A stretch of DNA of 64,000 nucleotides from positions 1,006,501 to 1,070,500 of the forward strand of contig CANUEZ040000164.1 in assembly GCA_948099385.1 (NCBI GenBank), in the 5' to 3' direction. Shown one piece after another: positions 1 to 10,733 of this stretch (the first letter of the stretch is position 1; each line of letters opens with the position of its first letter). Source of the stretch: Fasciola hepatica (lineage: Eukaryota > Platyhelminthes > Trematoda > Plagiorchiida > Fasciolidae). The notes beneath the pieces were generated by a model. The model was given only the letters and a program-made list of their open reading frames with translations, made no database searches and was not told the origin of the DNA. A program made the position numbers and the translations under genes.

Positions 1-86
1 CACGCAGTGTGCATGAGGGTAACCCAAAATAGCAACCCACATTTTTCGGAGGCTAAAGGATGTAGACCGTCCGCTTGGTACGATAC

Positions 87-388
87 TGTAAAGTTGGCTA
101 TACCTTACTTCGCGGTTTCCTTAGTAAACGCGTGCTTTGGTCCTTCGTACTGCGGGGACCACTTGCACGTTACTCTAATGCTCGGCGCTGTACGAATATG
201 TTAACCAGAACAGTATTCTCCACGACCCGTGAGAACGAGAAGGCGATAGGGAGAGATAGTGGTCAGCGTGTATTTGGGAGCTTGCGTGAGAGCGCGAGCA
301 AGAGCAGTGGTTAAATGGCCACCGCGCTTGGCAGTCAGCGATCAGTTAAACAATAATCGTGGTAAAAGTGTGAACGAAGGTGGCTACA
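87..388 (-). repeat. Gypsy LTR (3' LTR of the minus-strand element)
   Basis: Begins TGTAAAG and ends GCTACA. It matches 11798-12095 base for base in register with few substitutions. A short ORF in this stretch has no support as a gene. Confidence 0.8.
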
Positions 389-1123
389 GCTATAGGGGCT
401 TCTTCCTAGAAGTCCGACGGAGTTCAGCGTCGATCGTGGCGGTAGGCCGGAAGTATTGATTGTCTAAGAACTCCTCGTAGCTTGCCCGTTGTACTGTTTG
501 TGACATCGATCGACTGCTGATGATTTTAACGTAGCCTGCACTTTCGAGGTCCGATTTGCGCCGGTCCAACTGCTTTTTGGCGCCCACGGGACTCATACGC
601 ATGCGAACCTGAAGATGACGAGTCAGGTCCATCCAAATGGGCGTCCAGTTGTAGTCTCTAGTGCCACTTTGACCAATTACCCCGCTGTCCAGTGAAAGGT
701 TGGCTCCCCAAAAATACACGGGAGTCAGCGAGGCTACGGAATAAACCAATATGACTGTTCATATCCGTCTGAGAGAGGGCAAGGTAAACTGGAACAAAAT
801 GGCGCCTGAGGGCGCCGGCGGATTTCGGGCCGTAATATCAACACGCGAAAGATGTCCGGTGTTGTTGTAGTCGCCAGGAAACCAGAAGATTGTAGTTTCT
901 CGGGCCTGTTGGTCGGTAGATCCATGGTGAACTTCCCAACCTATTGTTAACAATCGGTTGTAAAAATCGTCACGAAATCGGCGGAGCGGACAGGATTTCG
1001 TAGTTGGCGACCGCGACGGCTACTTCGCGTTGCGAGTACGGTTAGAGACTCTGATGGAATAGCTGCCGAGTCCTCACTAGGCGTAATTAGGAGTGGTCCG
1101 AGTAATAATTCGCTAGACGCGGG
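389..1123 (-). other. C-terminal tail and 3' untranslated part of the Gypsy pol
   Basis: Directly downstream, in the minus sense, of the integrase ORF. After the stop at 1124-1126 the same frame continues to about 950 with an S/R-R-G-R and P-V-R-x-A-D-F pattern. This resembles the basic, proline-containing end of Gypsy pol, so the stop looks premature. The segment from 389 to about 900 has two overlapping minus-strand ORFs (390-749 and 759-953) that I do not recognise. A third gene is possible but unsupported. Confidence 0.5.
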
Positions 1124-2344
1124 TTACTGAGCGGCTTGGGCAGGTGTAGATTGGCCGGGCGGCTCGCACTCCGTGACGGCAGGCTTGAGACGGCCGATAG
1201 ATACGGTGTCGTGTCGTCCGCTGATGTTTATGGCAAATGTTTTAGCCCCACTTTTTACCGCCCGGAACGGGCCAGTGTATGGCGCTTGTAGTGGTAACCG
1301 AAAGCCATCGACGCAAACGAATACATGAGTGGAGGTTTCTAACGCAGTTGGGACATAACTTGTAGACTGTTGTTCGCGCGGTGGACTGGCCTTGAGCACT
1401 CGCATGTGCTGCGTAAGGCGCTGAGCATAGTCACCGTAGTCGAAAGTCACGGTTGGTAAGGGGGCTACCAACTCCCCAGGCAGACGAAGTGTACAGCCAT
1501 ATACTAGTACGGCCGGTGTTGTGTGTAACTCCTTCTTAACGGTACTACGCAGGCTTAAGAGCGCTAATGGTAGTGTTTCACTCCAAAGGGGGTTACCGTT
1601 TGCTCGAAGGGCGGCTTTTAATTGCCGGTGGAAACGCTCAACCATACCATTGGCCTGAGGGTGGTAAGCTGTCGTCTTAACGTGTTGGCAACCGAGCGTA
1701 GCGAGTAGGCTGCCGAAAGCGCCGTCAAAGTGTGGACCGCTATCGGTGGTCACTATTGCCGGGCAACCGAAATGACTAACCCAACCGGTCAGAAAAGCTT
1801 TCGCGGCCTCTTCCGAGGTGGGACGAGGGATAGGGATGGCCTGCGACCAGCGAGTAAAACGATCCACGCATGTGAGTATGTAAACGTACCCAAGCGAATG
1901 TGGGATTGGTCCTACGAGGTCGACGTGCACATGATGAAAACGTGTTTCAGGTTCTGGGAACCTGGCTAACGCCGCCTTAGTGTGCCTATGGGTCTTAACA
2001 CGTTGACACTGCAGACAAGCACGAGCCCATTGACGGACATCTCGTTTGACATTGTGCCAAACAAAACGCTCGGTTATCAGTTTCACCGAGGCAGTCACAC
2101 CCGGATGAGCCAGATTATGGAGTGTCAGGAACGTAGGATAACGGTGGGCAGCAGGAACCACCGGCCTAGGGCGACCTTGCGACACTTCGCATGCGATGGT
2201 GTTCTGGGAAGTAGGGATGGGTATTCTGGTTAAGATCAAAGAACCGTTCTTTCGAAGTTGTTCGATGTCAGGATCCATAGTTTGGGCCTGTGCCATTGCG
2301 CTTAAGTTCATGTTAGGCGTCGGTGACAGACTTGGTTGATGCAC
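1124..2344 (-). pseudogene. Gypsy integrase
   Basis: A 406-codon ORF encoding the integrase part of Gypsy pol, which inserts the cDNA copy into host DNA. Near residues 75-115 is an H-x3-H ... C-x2-C zinc-binding module (HNLAHPG, then CLQCQ). The catalytic D,D-35-E core follows: D in HVDLVGPIP (about residue 137), D in TTDSGPHF (about 200), and E in GMVERFHRQ (about 236). The end has an S-I-G-R-L-K-P motif typical of the C-terminal domain. The annotated M is only the first ATG: the frame is open further upstream and is preceded by the NPVTDALSR segment that joins RNase H to integrase. The core residues look intact, but pol upstream is frameshifted, so it is called a pseudogene. Confidence 0.88.
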
Positions 2345-2969
2345 GCGTGATAAGGCGTCGGTGACGGGGTTAAGTACCCCAGAGACGTGTCGTGTCCACA
2401 GTTAACTGTGAGACAAAGGCTAGGTGGCGAATCTCGCGTGGTGAGTATCGATCGGAAGCTGACTTCAGTGCGTAAACCAAAGGCTTGTGGTCTGTAAACA
2501 CCGTGATCGAGCAGCCCTCGAGTGCATGTCGAAAATGACGGATGCCCAAGTAGATGGCTAATAACTCCCCGCCAAATGTACTGTACCCAAATTCGGCGGG
2601 TTGTATGCGCTTGGAGAAGAATGCTAAAGGTTGCCAAGAATCGTCTACGAACTGTTGCAGTACTGCTCCAACCGCTGTATCCGAGGCACCCGTCACTACC
2701 GAAATACGAGCCAAAGGGTTGGGGTGGGTAAGGAGTGGTGTGTTTGCGACGGCATCTTTAGCCAAGACAAATGCGGCTTGTGCCGTGTCGGGAAGCACGA
2801 ACTACCGCCTACCTGCGCGCAACAGGTCGGTGAGGGGTTGCATCTTTTCCGCATAGTGAAGAATAAATCGGCGGTAGAAATTCACCAGGCCGGCAAACTG
2901 ACTTAACTGGCAAAAAGATTGGGGTTCAGAGTAGTCGCGAATAGCGGAAACTTTATCTGGCAGAGGGCG
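2345..2969 (-). pseudogene. Gypsy RNase H and C-terminal part of reverse transcriptase
   Basis: Minus-strand frames encode the end of the RT thumb/connection (PLPDKV, then GLVNFYRRFI, 2802-3000) and an RNase H domain (2370-2798). RNase H shows the usual Gypsy landmarks: TGASDTAVGAVLQQ, PLAFFSKR, GGELLAIYLGIRHFRH and VFTDHKPL. A frameshift near 2400 separates it from the NPVTDALSR linker to integrase. At 2969 the RT reading is cut by the BEL LTR and resumes at 9578. Confidence 0.85.
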
Positions 2970-3343
2970 TGTAACGAAAGTTTGAGCAATGCGTAGCCAA
3001 ATTCGCAACGGATCCCGAAATCAAAGACGATTATCAGCGATATTCTACGATACTGGATTATTGCACGAACAATGATACCAAGAAGATACAAACCTCAATA
3101 ATACGATCACAAGGACTCAACAACGAGAAACCGAATAGCAGCATGTGAGCAAACAGCACGTGCGTCACGCAGGTCCTGAACAAGGATGTGCCAAAATAGC
3201 GCTCTGGGGGCGAACAAACAAAAATTGGTCCATAGAAACAAACAGTTCGTAAAGACAAGTCAATAGTGCAGGCAAATGAGTGATGTTGAGAAAAACACTG
3301 AATCGCGAGGGAAAAAGGGGGTTTTCCACGACCGGCTGTTACA
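2970..3343 (-). repeat. BEL/Pao LTR (3' LTR)
   Basis: 374 bp, TGTAAC...GTTACA. It pairs without indels with 9204-9577. The minus ORFs crossing it (such as 3058-3354) recur in the other LTR and are not genes. Confidence 0.92.
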
Positions 3344-3936
3344 ACGCCCACCAAAATCCTCCCGGATCCTTAGCAGAGTCAAAGGTTCGGTACAAAGGTA
3401 CTGATTCTTCCTACCTACCTAGGCTCTGCTGTCAGTGCGCGCGCCTAATGCTCGTCATCAGAGTTCTACTACTGGTCGCACCTGACCCATTGGCTACATA
3501 GACGTGAGGTTAGTCCACATCTCCCACAAGACCAAATGACCGATGGTGGGCGTGAAGGGGCCACACAGATGCTGTTCTTGCGAAGGACCGTCCTGTCCTG
3601 GATGTATGTGCTTGAGTGAGTGTGTTTGAGTGTGAGTGTGCGTATTGGGGTGTACAGTGGAATCTCAGGTATGACTGCACTTCAAAAGAGGACTTTCTAC
3701 AATGTCAACAAAGGGCTGTGTGGCAAAAACGAGTAAATGTAGGCATGCTTGTGTGACCTAAGCCCCGTTACCTCTACATGTATTGTCGTGTCGTGTGGCG
3801 AGCTATGGTTTGGGCAATTAGCTCCATAGTACATCGTAAATGCTGTGTGAAATTAAACACAAATATACTTCAAAGATGGTGTGGAGGGTTGGGTCCTGCA
3901 GGAGAATACATTTGGGATAGATAAGTGAACTCGGCT
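3344..3936 (-). other. BEL/Pao 3' untranslated region
   Basis: The stretch between the integrase stop and the 3' LTR. Immediately next to the LTR, the minus strand is purine-rich (GGGAGGATTTTGGTGGGCG, about 3345-3363), which is where the polypurine tract should lie. A GT-rich patch lies at about 3605-3660. No gene seen. Confidence 0.6.
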
Positions 3937-5394
3937 TCATCTGGTATCAGCAGACATGGGTATAGCTTGGTCGGTAGCGTCGGCCTCGCCCGTGTCGCCG
4001 TCACCTTCAAGTAGACATATTTTACGTAAACCTCGCAATACGTCTCCTTTGTTTGTCCTCACCACCACCGTGCTCACGAGACCGTCGATTTCTGTACGAA
4101 AATCCTTGATCACACCAACCGGCCAATCGGCTTTATGTAAGTGGCTCTCCACGAGGATGACCACGTCGCCACATCTGAACGACCTCTGTTTGGAGATCCA
4201 CTTTTGACGAAGCTGTAGTGTCGGTAGGCACTCCCTCGTCCATCGTTTCCTGAAGGCCTGTGCCAGATGGTTCGCTTGTTTCCATCCAACAACGTACGTT
4301 TCACGCAGGGTTTTCGGTGTGATTTCCACTACGTTTGACCGCAGCAATAATAGGTCGTTGGGGGTGAGGGCCGGTTCGCCTTCCGGGCCTGAGACGATCG
4401 GCACCAGTGGTCTGTTGTTCAATATGCGTTCTACTTCTGTTAGTAAAGTAAGCAGCGTCTCGTTATCGAGGGTTTGTTGTGAGGCCAGGGCTGTGAGTAT
4501 TTTCCTAGTTGATCGTATCAGCCTTTCCCAAAAGCCACCACGATGACTGGCGTGAGGTGGATTGAAGAGCCATTCTATCCCCTTTGCTACGGTCTGGTTT
4601 TGCATTTTGGCGGTGTCCAAGCAGCTCCACCATTTTTCTAACTCCTTATGAGCCCCAACGAACTTCGAGCTATTGTCGAGGTATATATTCTCGGGGACGC
4701 CCCGCCTCGCAATAAACCTTTGAAGGGCCATTAGGAATGAATCGGTTGTCATGTTATGCACTACTTCGAGGTGGACTGCTCTGGATTGTAGGCATGTTAT
4801 CAGGCAGCCATACCTCTTTTGGGTGCTCCTCTGATGTCGTGCAAGTAATGGGCCAAAGCAGTCGAAGCCGATTTCCACGAACGGGCACCATCCCGGCTGG
4901 TTTCTTACGGCTGGAAAGGGGGCCATCATTTGTTGGCTTGCTACCGCTCTCCGGCGACAAGTAATGCAGTTGCCTGTGACTCGCTTGGCCGTCGCTGGTC
5001 CCTTCGTCACCCAAAATCGTCGGCGTATATTGTTCAATAAGTGATTCAGGCCTTCGTGTCCCTCTTCCCGATGCACATGGCCTATCAGGCATCTCGTTAT
5101 GTGGTGGTCACCAGGGATTATTATGGGGCGTTTTGTTTTGTACTCTACATTTGAATCTGCCAGCCGCCCTCCAACTCTCAGTAGTCCGTTGGTTCGCATG
5201 GGGTTTAGTGCTCGGATACTACTGTGTAACAGCCTGCTTCCGTTGGTGTTATCATCTGTTCTGGCTAGATCGCGGGTCTCGGACGGGAAAGCGTCTAGTT
5301 GCAGTAGGCGTAGAACGTCCAGTTCGGCTTGATTCAGCTCGCCCGGTAGTATCGTCCCCACGTTCAATGTGTTTTGTGGTCTTGCGTCTTTCAT
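3937..5394 (-). pseudogene. BEL/Pao integrase (C-terminal part of pol)
   Basis: 485 codons. A zinc-binding H-x-H/C-x2-C module (HVHREEGHEG ... CITCRRR, about residues 107-148) is followed by an integrase core: D in GFDCFGPL (about 175), D in YLDNSSKF (about 241), E in GGFWERLIRS (about 290). The region after about residue 370, with FRCGDVVILVE and WPVGVI, matches the C-terminal domain common in Pao integrases. The second catalytic motif reads DNSSKF where relatives usually have DNGTNF; the D itself is kept. It is in the same frame as the ORF ending at 5398 and separated only by a TAG, so it is the downstream part of one pol, not a separate gene. Confidence 0.88.
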
Positions 5395-5397
5395 AAT

Positions 5398-6582
5398 CTA
5401 TAACGGTGCTTTGTACCGTGTCCACAAGACCGCGGGTCTCAACATATTCGTCCAGTTGGTGAACTGGCACTGTTTCTCTATTAGGCTTACGCTTCCCGTG
5501 AAGTTTATAGCCAACGTCAGTCTTTTAGTCTCGATTTCACCATCTTCGGCCTCGGGTATTATTGGCGTTGGCCACATCTCTTTAGTTGCCGTTAGGAAGT
5601 CCGGTCCCATTGCCCACATCCGTAACCTCTCCAGTGTTTTCAGGCCCCTTGAGCAGAAGTCGGCCGGGTTACTGGCGGATTTTACATAGTGCCATTGATC
5701 GGTTTTAGTCGACTCGTGGATTATATTGAGTCTGTTGGCCACGAAAGTGTTAAAACGAGTGGTAGTGTTGTTTATGTAATGAAGCACCTTGGCTGAGTCC
5801 GTCCAGAAGTTTGTTTCCCAGTCTATCCGGTCGAAGCATCTCTTAATCAGTCCTGCGGCTTTCACGGCCAGTACTGCTGCCGTCAGTTCCAGCCTTGGAA
5901 TGGACACCGTTTTCAGAGGAGCCACCCTCTCCTTTGCGAGCAGTATCTGGCTGTGCCGCCCACCATTTGCGTCAACCCAGCAGCTGTAAGCAACTATCCA
6001 GTAGCCTATTTCTGGTGCATCCGAGAATGGGTGGAGTTGGGCATCGTTTGTGCGCCCGATACCTGTTAGGCGTCTTTGTATTTTTATCTCCCCGAGTTGC
6101 TCCAGGCTGTGCAGCCAGTCGCGCCATCGCTTGCCGTCGTCATCCTTGAGAGGTTCGTCCCAACCCGTCCCTCTTTGGCATAGCGATTGCAGCAGGCACT
6201 TTCCCGGTAACAACCATGGCGAAACAAAACCTAAGGGGTCATAGAGGCTTGAGACTGACGATAGGATTCCTCTCCGTGTGACCGATCGTTTGGGTAGGTC
6301 TAGAGTGAAGATGAATTCGTCCCCTCTGGGTTTCCACTGAAGACCAAGCGTGCACTTCGTTTGTGAAGAGGACCCCAAAAGATCTTTCATACACTCCATT
6401 TTCTCGAACTTTGGTATAACGTTGAGCACCTCTTGGTCGTTCGAAGTCCATTTAGTGAGGCTGAATCCTCCGGCATTTAGAGTGGCGATCAGTTTGGTCA
6501 TATAAGGAGTAGCAGCACTTGGATCGTCAAAGGAGCACAGAAAATCGTCCACGTAGAAATGGTCCATCGCTCTTCCTAACAA
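5398..6582 (-). pseudogene. BEL/Pao reverse transcriptase (C-terminal half), A17-like region and RNase H
   Basis: 394 codons in frame with both the upstream RT ORF and the downstream integrase ORF. It begins just before the RT active site FYVDDFLCS (about residues 9-17). The middle (about 60-260) contains LSSVSSLYDPLGFVSPW and VSIPRLELTAA, the region often annotated as Peptidase_A17 in Pao pol proteins. RNase H follows, with TNFWTDSAKVLHYI and the SNPADFCSRG motif (about 305-315). The boundary with the preceding ORF is a single TAA at 6613-6615 in an otherwise continuous frame, so a point mutation probably cut the original polyprotein. Confidence 0.88.
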
Positions 6583-6612
6583 GCTGTTGGTGCCGTCGGA
6601 ACGTTTGAGAGT

Positions 6613-6972
6613 TTACCGGAGGGCGAAATTAACACAAAACGGGGATGAAACCGTCCCAAAGGGGTGCACAGTCAGCCTGTACTTGACAGGTGCGCGGTTT
6701 GTGTCGTTCTCAGGCCACCAGAGGAGACGGAAGGCGTCCCTATCTTTAACGGGCATCTTCACTCGTAGAAACATTTCGCGTATATCCGCAGAGACGGCCA
6801 CTTTTCCTAGCCGAAAACGACATAAAACCTCGACCAGTGATGTTGTCCAGTCTGGGCCCTGTAGCATATGGTCGTTCAGTGGCACACCCTGGCATTTCGC
6901 GGCACAGTCGAAGACTACTCTGACCTTCCCCTGTTTCTTGGGTTCACGACCGGGTGATGGGGTAGGTACCAC
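6613..6972 (-). pseudogene. BEL/Pao reverse transcriptase, N-terminal half
   Basis: 119 codons with [11 protein letters not shown], then LPG-like and motif A ([12 protein letters not shown], catalytic D), the FRLLWW segment and the [11 protein letters not shown] motif. It overlaps the protease ORF in another frame (6915-6972), so a frameshift separates protease from RT. The downstream stop at 6613 is in the same frame as the YVDD-bearing ORF. Confidence 0.87.
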
Positions 6973-7925
6973 CTCAAATTTGCGCTGCTAACCGCTGTAT
7001 CTACCTTTTCCATGTAACCCAAGTATATGTTATGTTGCATGGCTCGCGTATATTCTATCCTTAATTGTGGTTCCCGGAGCAGCCTGGTTTTGAGGAAGCC
7101 CAATCTTTTCAGAGCCATTTCTCGGCTGTTTGGCATAGGTTTCATTTTGGATCTCCACGGGACAGGAACCTCAAAACTACCCTTTGCGTACTTGACGTTC
7201 TCGGCTACCATTTCCAAAGCCAGCCTATCTTCTCGTGATGGGGCATCTCTGTCCATGGCCAGGTCGGCAAATTCGGTGTTATACAATTGTTGGAATGCCT
7301 GTTCGATGTTCGTCGTTTCCACCAAAGTGCAGTTGATTCGTTTGCCGCCTCTGTCGTCTGTAATGCCATATAAAGTCCAACCGAATATGGTGCGTACTGC
7401 ATAGGGTGCTTTGCGGCTTCCTATCCTTTGGCCCAGGACCCAGTGCGCTTCCGGTATATTGCGGCCGATCAGCAGATCAATTTCGTTACTCTGCCACTCC
7501 TCGATCGTAATCCCGTCGAGATGCGGCCACTGAGTCAGAATCGATTGCACTGACTGGGGTGCTCTCATTGGCAGGTCCTTCATAGTGAATGCTTCCTGGG
7601 TTTCTGCTCTATCGTTGCCGACCAAGGAAAGAAGTTGTATGTGCAGTTTGGTAGACTGGATGACTTCGGTGCCACTCACTGTGTTTACTACTAATGAGGA
7701 TTGACTCCCTCCAATCCCATATCTCTCTGCGAACTCCTTCCTTACTAGCGTGGTATCCGAGCCACTATCTATGAAAGACAAGGCTTTGGCTTTTCCTGTT
7801 GGGATCACTACTCCCAAGGCGACTACGCCTAAACGTACTGGTTTTTTGGCAGATCGTGACGTTGAACAAATAGCGCTGGGTTTGGTACTCGTCCCGGGTA
7901 AGGTTACTCTCACCTGGTGTAACAA
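6915..7925 (-). pseudogene. BEL/Pao aspartic protease region of pol
   Basis: 336 codons. An aspartic protease active site is visible as FIDSGSDTTLVR (about residues 51-62), the D-S-G variant common in Pao proteases. LLIGRNIPEAHW and VRTIFGWTLYG follow at about 150-185 and mark the protease-to-RT linker of BEL pol. The protease would mature the gag-pol polyprotein within the particle. The 3' end runs out of frame at the RT start (about 6950). Confidence 0.85.
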
Positions 7926-8023
7926 TCGATGGTGTCTGCCCGTGCAGCCCTCGTTACCACATCAGTTCCTTGTTCTACAAGCTGCCGCTCGGTGCGTGGT
8001 GTTGAGACAAATAAAACACGTTC

Positions 8024-9093
8024 CTACCATCCTGACCATTCCCACCGTTCGTCCATTGTGGCGTTGCCGAACTTGGGGCATTCTGGTAGTCCTTGGCTAG
8101 CACCACAGAATCCGCAATTTGGTTGCGCCGTGTCATCGCCTGAAATGGCGCGCGCATCGGTCCAAGGATGGTATTTTGGGTGTTCCTGTGCAGGGGTTTG
8201 AGCTTGGCTAGTACTGGGCTTGTTTGCCCGGTTGCTGTCCCGGATAAGTCGGCCAAACCTGCTGTCGGCTACCTTGGTTTGCCTGTCCAAGTATTCAGTC
8301 AAGTCTTCGAAGTTAGCCTCCCTGTCGTTTCGGCTTATCCGTTCCGCTTATTTCACACACCCACCCTGTAGTTCGGGAGAAAGGTGACGGACTATGTTTT
8401 CCAAAGTGTGCATGGCATCTAGGTCGGCCCTGTAACCTAGATGGTTGAGGGCAATTGAGCAGTTTTGCATCCTAATCACCAGGTCGGTCATTGAGTAGAC
8501 GTCGCCCTTGGTTCTCTTTGCCTCTACCATCACTCCCTCTATTAGGTTACGGGCTACTTTGAAAGGTTGGCCAAACAAGTCCCTTAGAATCTTCCTTGCT
8601 CGGGTGTAGCCTTGTTCCGGGTCGAGCATGGTACACCCGTCGATAGCTTCCTTGCTCTGCCTGGACAGTAGTGAGTCAGGTAGAGGAGTCTTTGTTCGAG
8701 GTCGGTTACCTTATTTTCGACGAACGTCTCAAACTTCTTGACAAACCTGCAGTAGTGTTCAGATCGCCCGTCGAAAACCGTCAGTTCTACTCTTGGCAAA
8801 TCGATCGATGGTGTTTTATAGTCGGCGACCGGCGTGGGGCTCCCTACCTTATTGCACCCTGATCTATCGGAAGTGTCGTAGTCGCTGGCCTCATGTTCTC
8901 GCTCTTTCTGGGTACACTTCTTTTCTGCTTCCTGTGCCTGTAGTCTAGCCGATAATAACTGTTGTTCTAGGTCTAGTATTCTCAGCCTATATAAATCAAC
9001 ATCCTTACGATCCATATTGCTCTCACTAACACATGAACTAGCACTGACAGGACTAGGTGATCTAACATTAACTAAAGAATCAAATGTACCCAA
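8024..9093 (-). pseudogene. BEL/Pao gag, frameshifted
   Basis: Three overlapping minus-strand frames together cover a gag. The N-terminal part (8584-9093, starting MGTFDSL) has a coiled-coil-like stretch (DLEQQLLSARLQAQEAEKK) and a capsid segment LPRVELTVFDGRSEHY, typical of the DUF1759-type Pao gag. The middle (8348-8629) continues with EGVMVEAKRTKGDVYSM and LENIVRHLSPEL. The C-terminal part (8024-8302) has a C-x2-C...C cluster (NCGFCGASQGLPEC) consistent with a degraded zinc knuckle. At least two frameshifts break it, and 7926-8023 also carries the join to the protease. Confidence 0.8.
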
Positions 9094-9203
9094 AACCTCC
9101 CCAGTGACTTGCCGTATTACTTCCTGTCCAGACTCTTATGCTTTCGATTCCTTTCTTGGCATTTTGCGTGTTGTTTCTTGTTCCAAATTGATCTATTGAG
9201 TAT

Positions 9204-9577
9204 TGTAACGAACGTTTGAGCAATGCGTAGCCAAATTCGCAACGGATCCCGAAATCAAAGACGATTATCAGCGATATTCTACGATACTGGATTATTGCAC
9301 GAACAATGATACCAAGAAGATACAAACCTCAATAATACGATCACAAGGACTCAACAACGAGAAACCGAATAGCAGCATGTGAGCAAACAGCACGTGCGTC
9401 ACGCAGGTCCTGAACAAGGATGTGTCAAAGTAGCGCTCTGGGAGCGAACAAACAAAAATTGGTCCATAGAAACAAACAGTTCGTAAAGACAAGTCAATAG
9501 TGCAGGCAAATGAGTGATGTTGAGAAAAACACTGAATCGCGAGGGAAAAAGGGGGTTTTCCACGACCGGCTGGGACA
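9204..9577 (-). repeat. BEL/Pao LTR (5' LTR)
   Basis: Pairs with 2970-3343. As the element is on the minus strand, this copy would hold the promoter. The short leader at 9094-9203 separates it from gag. I could not identify a convincing primer-binding site. Confidence 0.92.
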
Positions 9578-10733
9578 GGACGGATACTTGAGGGTGAAAT
9601 GGAATTTCGTATGAAAGTGATATCAGACCGGCCTAATTCGCATTTCGCGATACTGATCGTGAAGTCGTGCTGGCTAGGGCTTTCGAAAAGTGCTCGTAAG
9701 TGTGCGGCGTGCTCTTGCTCTCAAGAACTAGCCACCAAAATATCATCCAGTTTTACGTAGACATTTTGCAAACCACGAGTTGCCTCGTGCATGAGCCGTT
9801 AAAAGGTCTGGGCTGCATTTCTGGGCCCAAGCGGCATTCGCAGAAACTTGAACAGCCAGAAGGGCGTAATGACGGCAGTTTTAGGAATGCGGCCTCTTCT
9901 ACCGGGATCTGGTTGTACTCACGAACTAAATCGGTATGGCTGAAGACGGAGCAATCTGATAAAGACGAAGTAGGTTCCTGTATATGGGGAGTCGGGCATT
10001 GGTCAGGGGCGGTGACTTTGTTAGGTGCTCTGTAATCACCACAGGGTCGCTAGACTAGACTAGACTTAGAGACCATACGTAGAGGGGAAGTCCAAGGGCT
10101 GCTAGAAGGGCGTATTATACCCAGTTCTAGCATGCATTCGAATTCAGCCTCTGCAACACGAGGCTTGTCTGGTGCTAACCGACTCGGCTTACCGAACACT
10201 GGCGGTCCCTTAGCATCGATATGGTGAGTGACACTGGTGGTCACTGCTGGGAGAGGCCCGGACCGCCGAAATATGGCCGGGTAGGCCGCAATGAGTTCGT
10301 TATAAGGTTGGTATGCCGGTGGTTGGACGTAAAAAGGAGTGACGTGATTCATTCGCGAATTATAACCAGCAACAGCGAGAGTGGTCTGACGATCCACCAC
10401 TCTGCGGCGCCGTGCATCAACTAACAAGCCAAAGTGTTGCAGGAAGCCAATGCCTAGAATTGAGTACGGGACGTCGGCAATGATGAATACCCAACAAAAA
10501 TTACGCTTCAAATCTAAGTTTAAGGTGAGCGACCGCTGGTCAAACCTTGGGATGGCCGTGCCATTGGCAGCGCGTAGTGTTTGGGCCTGCGGTGTGCTAT
10601 TGTCGTCTTTCGCTCGGGGGAGGACGCTCACTTTGGCACCGGTATCTACAAGGAATAGGTTATTTGAAATGATGTCCCGTACGTTCAAAAGACGACTGTT
10701 GGTCTGATACCCAGCTTCGTGGGTCACCACCAC
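9578..10733 (-). pseudogene. Gypsy protease and reverse transcriptase palm/fingers
   Basis: The continuation of the Gypsy pol cut at 2969. From the right: an aspartic protease with LFLVDTGAKVSVLP (about 10630), the SILGIGFLQHFGLLVD segment, then RT with VTHHIDAKGPPVFGKPSRLAP and GIIRPSSSPWTSPL (10050-10250). After a break near 10050, other frames give MPLGPRNAAQTF and LDDILVA (about 9735-9845), the latter the YVDD-type active site with Y changed to L. An in-frame stop follows NAAQTF. The last residues before the BEL insertion (I-R-P) abut, in phase, the L-P-D-K-V read on the other side. Confidence 0.85.

Larger units (their letters stand above)
2970..9577 (-). mobile_element. BEL/Pao LTR retrotransposon inserted in the Gypsy RT gene
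   Basis: A 6,608-bp element with two 374-bp LTRs (2970-3343 and 9204-9577) that differ at about six positions by eye. The left copy starts TGTAAC and ends GTTACA, a perfect terminal inverted repeat. It is flanked by GGGCG on the left and GGACG on the right, a 4/5 match for a 5-bp target duplication. Gene order from the right is gag, protease, reverse transcriptase, RNase H, integrase, the BEL/Pao order. Gag is frameshifted, pol has two in-frame stops and there is a shift between protease and RT, so it is inactive but fairly young. Confidence 0.92.

Noticed and set aside
7..459. Short plus ORFs at the left edge, recurring at 11843-12293
   Set aside because: They lie in the Gypsy LTRs.
3058..3354. 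ORFs in the BEL LTR (also 9080-9492)
   Set aside because: Located in LTRs and duplicated with them; no coding signal.
4319..5396. Plus-strand ORFs over the BEL integrase
   Set aside because: Antisense shadows of a well-supported pol frame.
9094..9203. Primer-binding site of the BEL element
   Set aside because: No convincing match to a tRNA 3' end could be made by eye next to the LTR; a tRNA-based search is needed.
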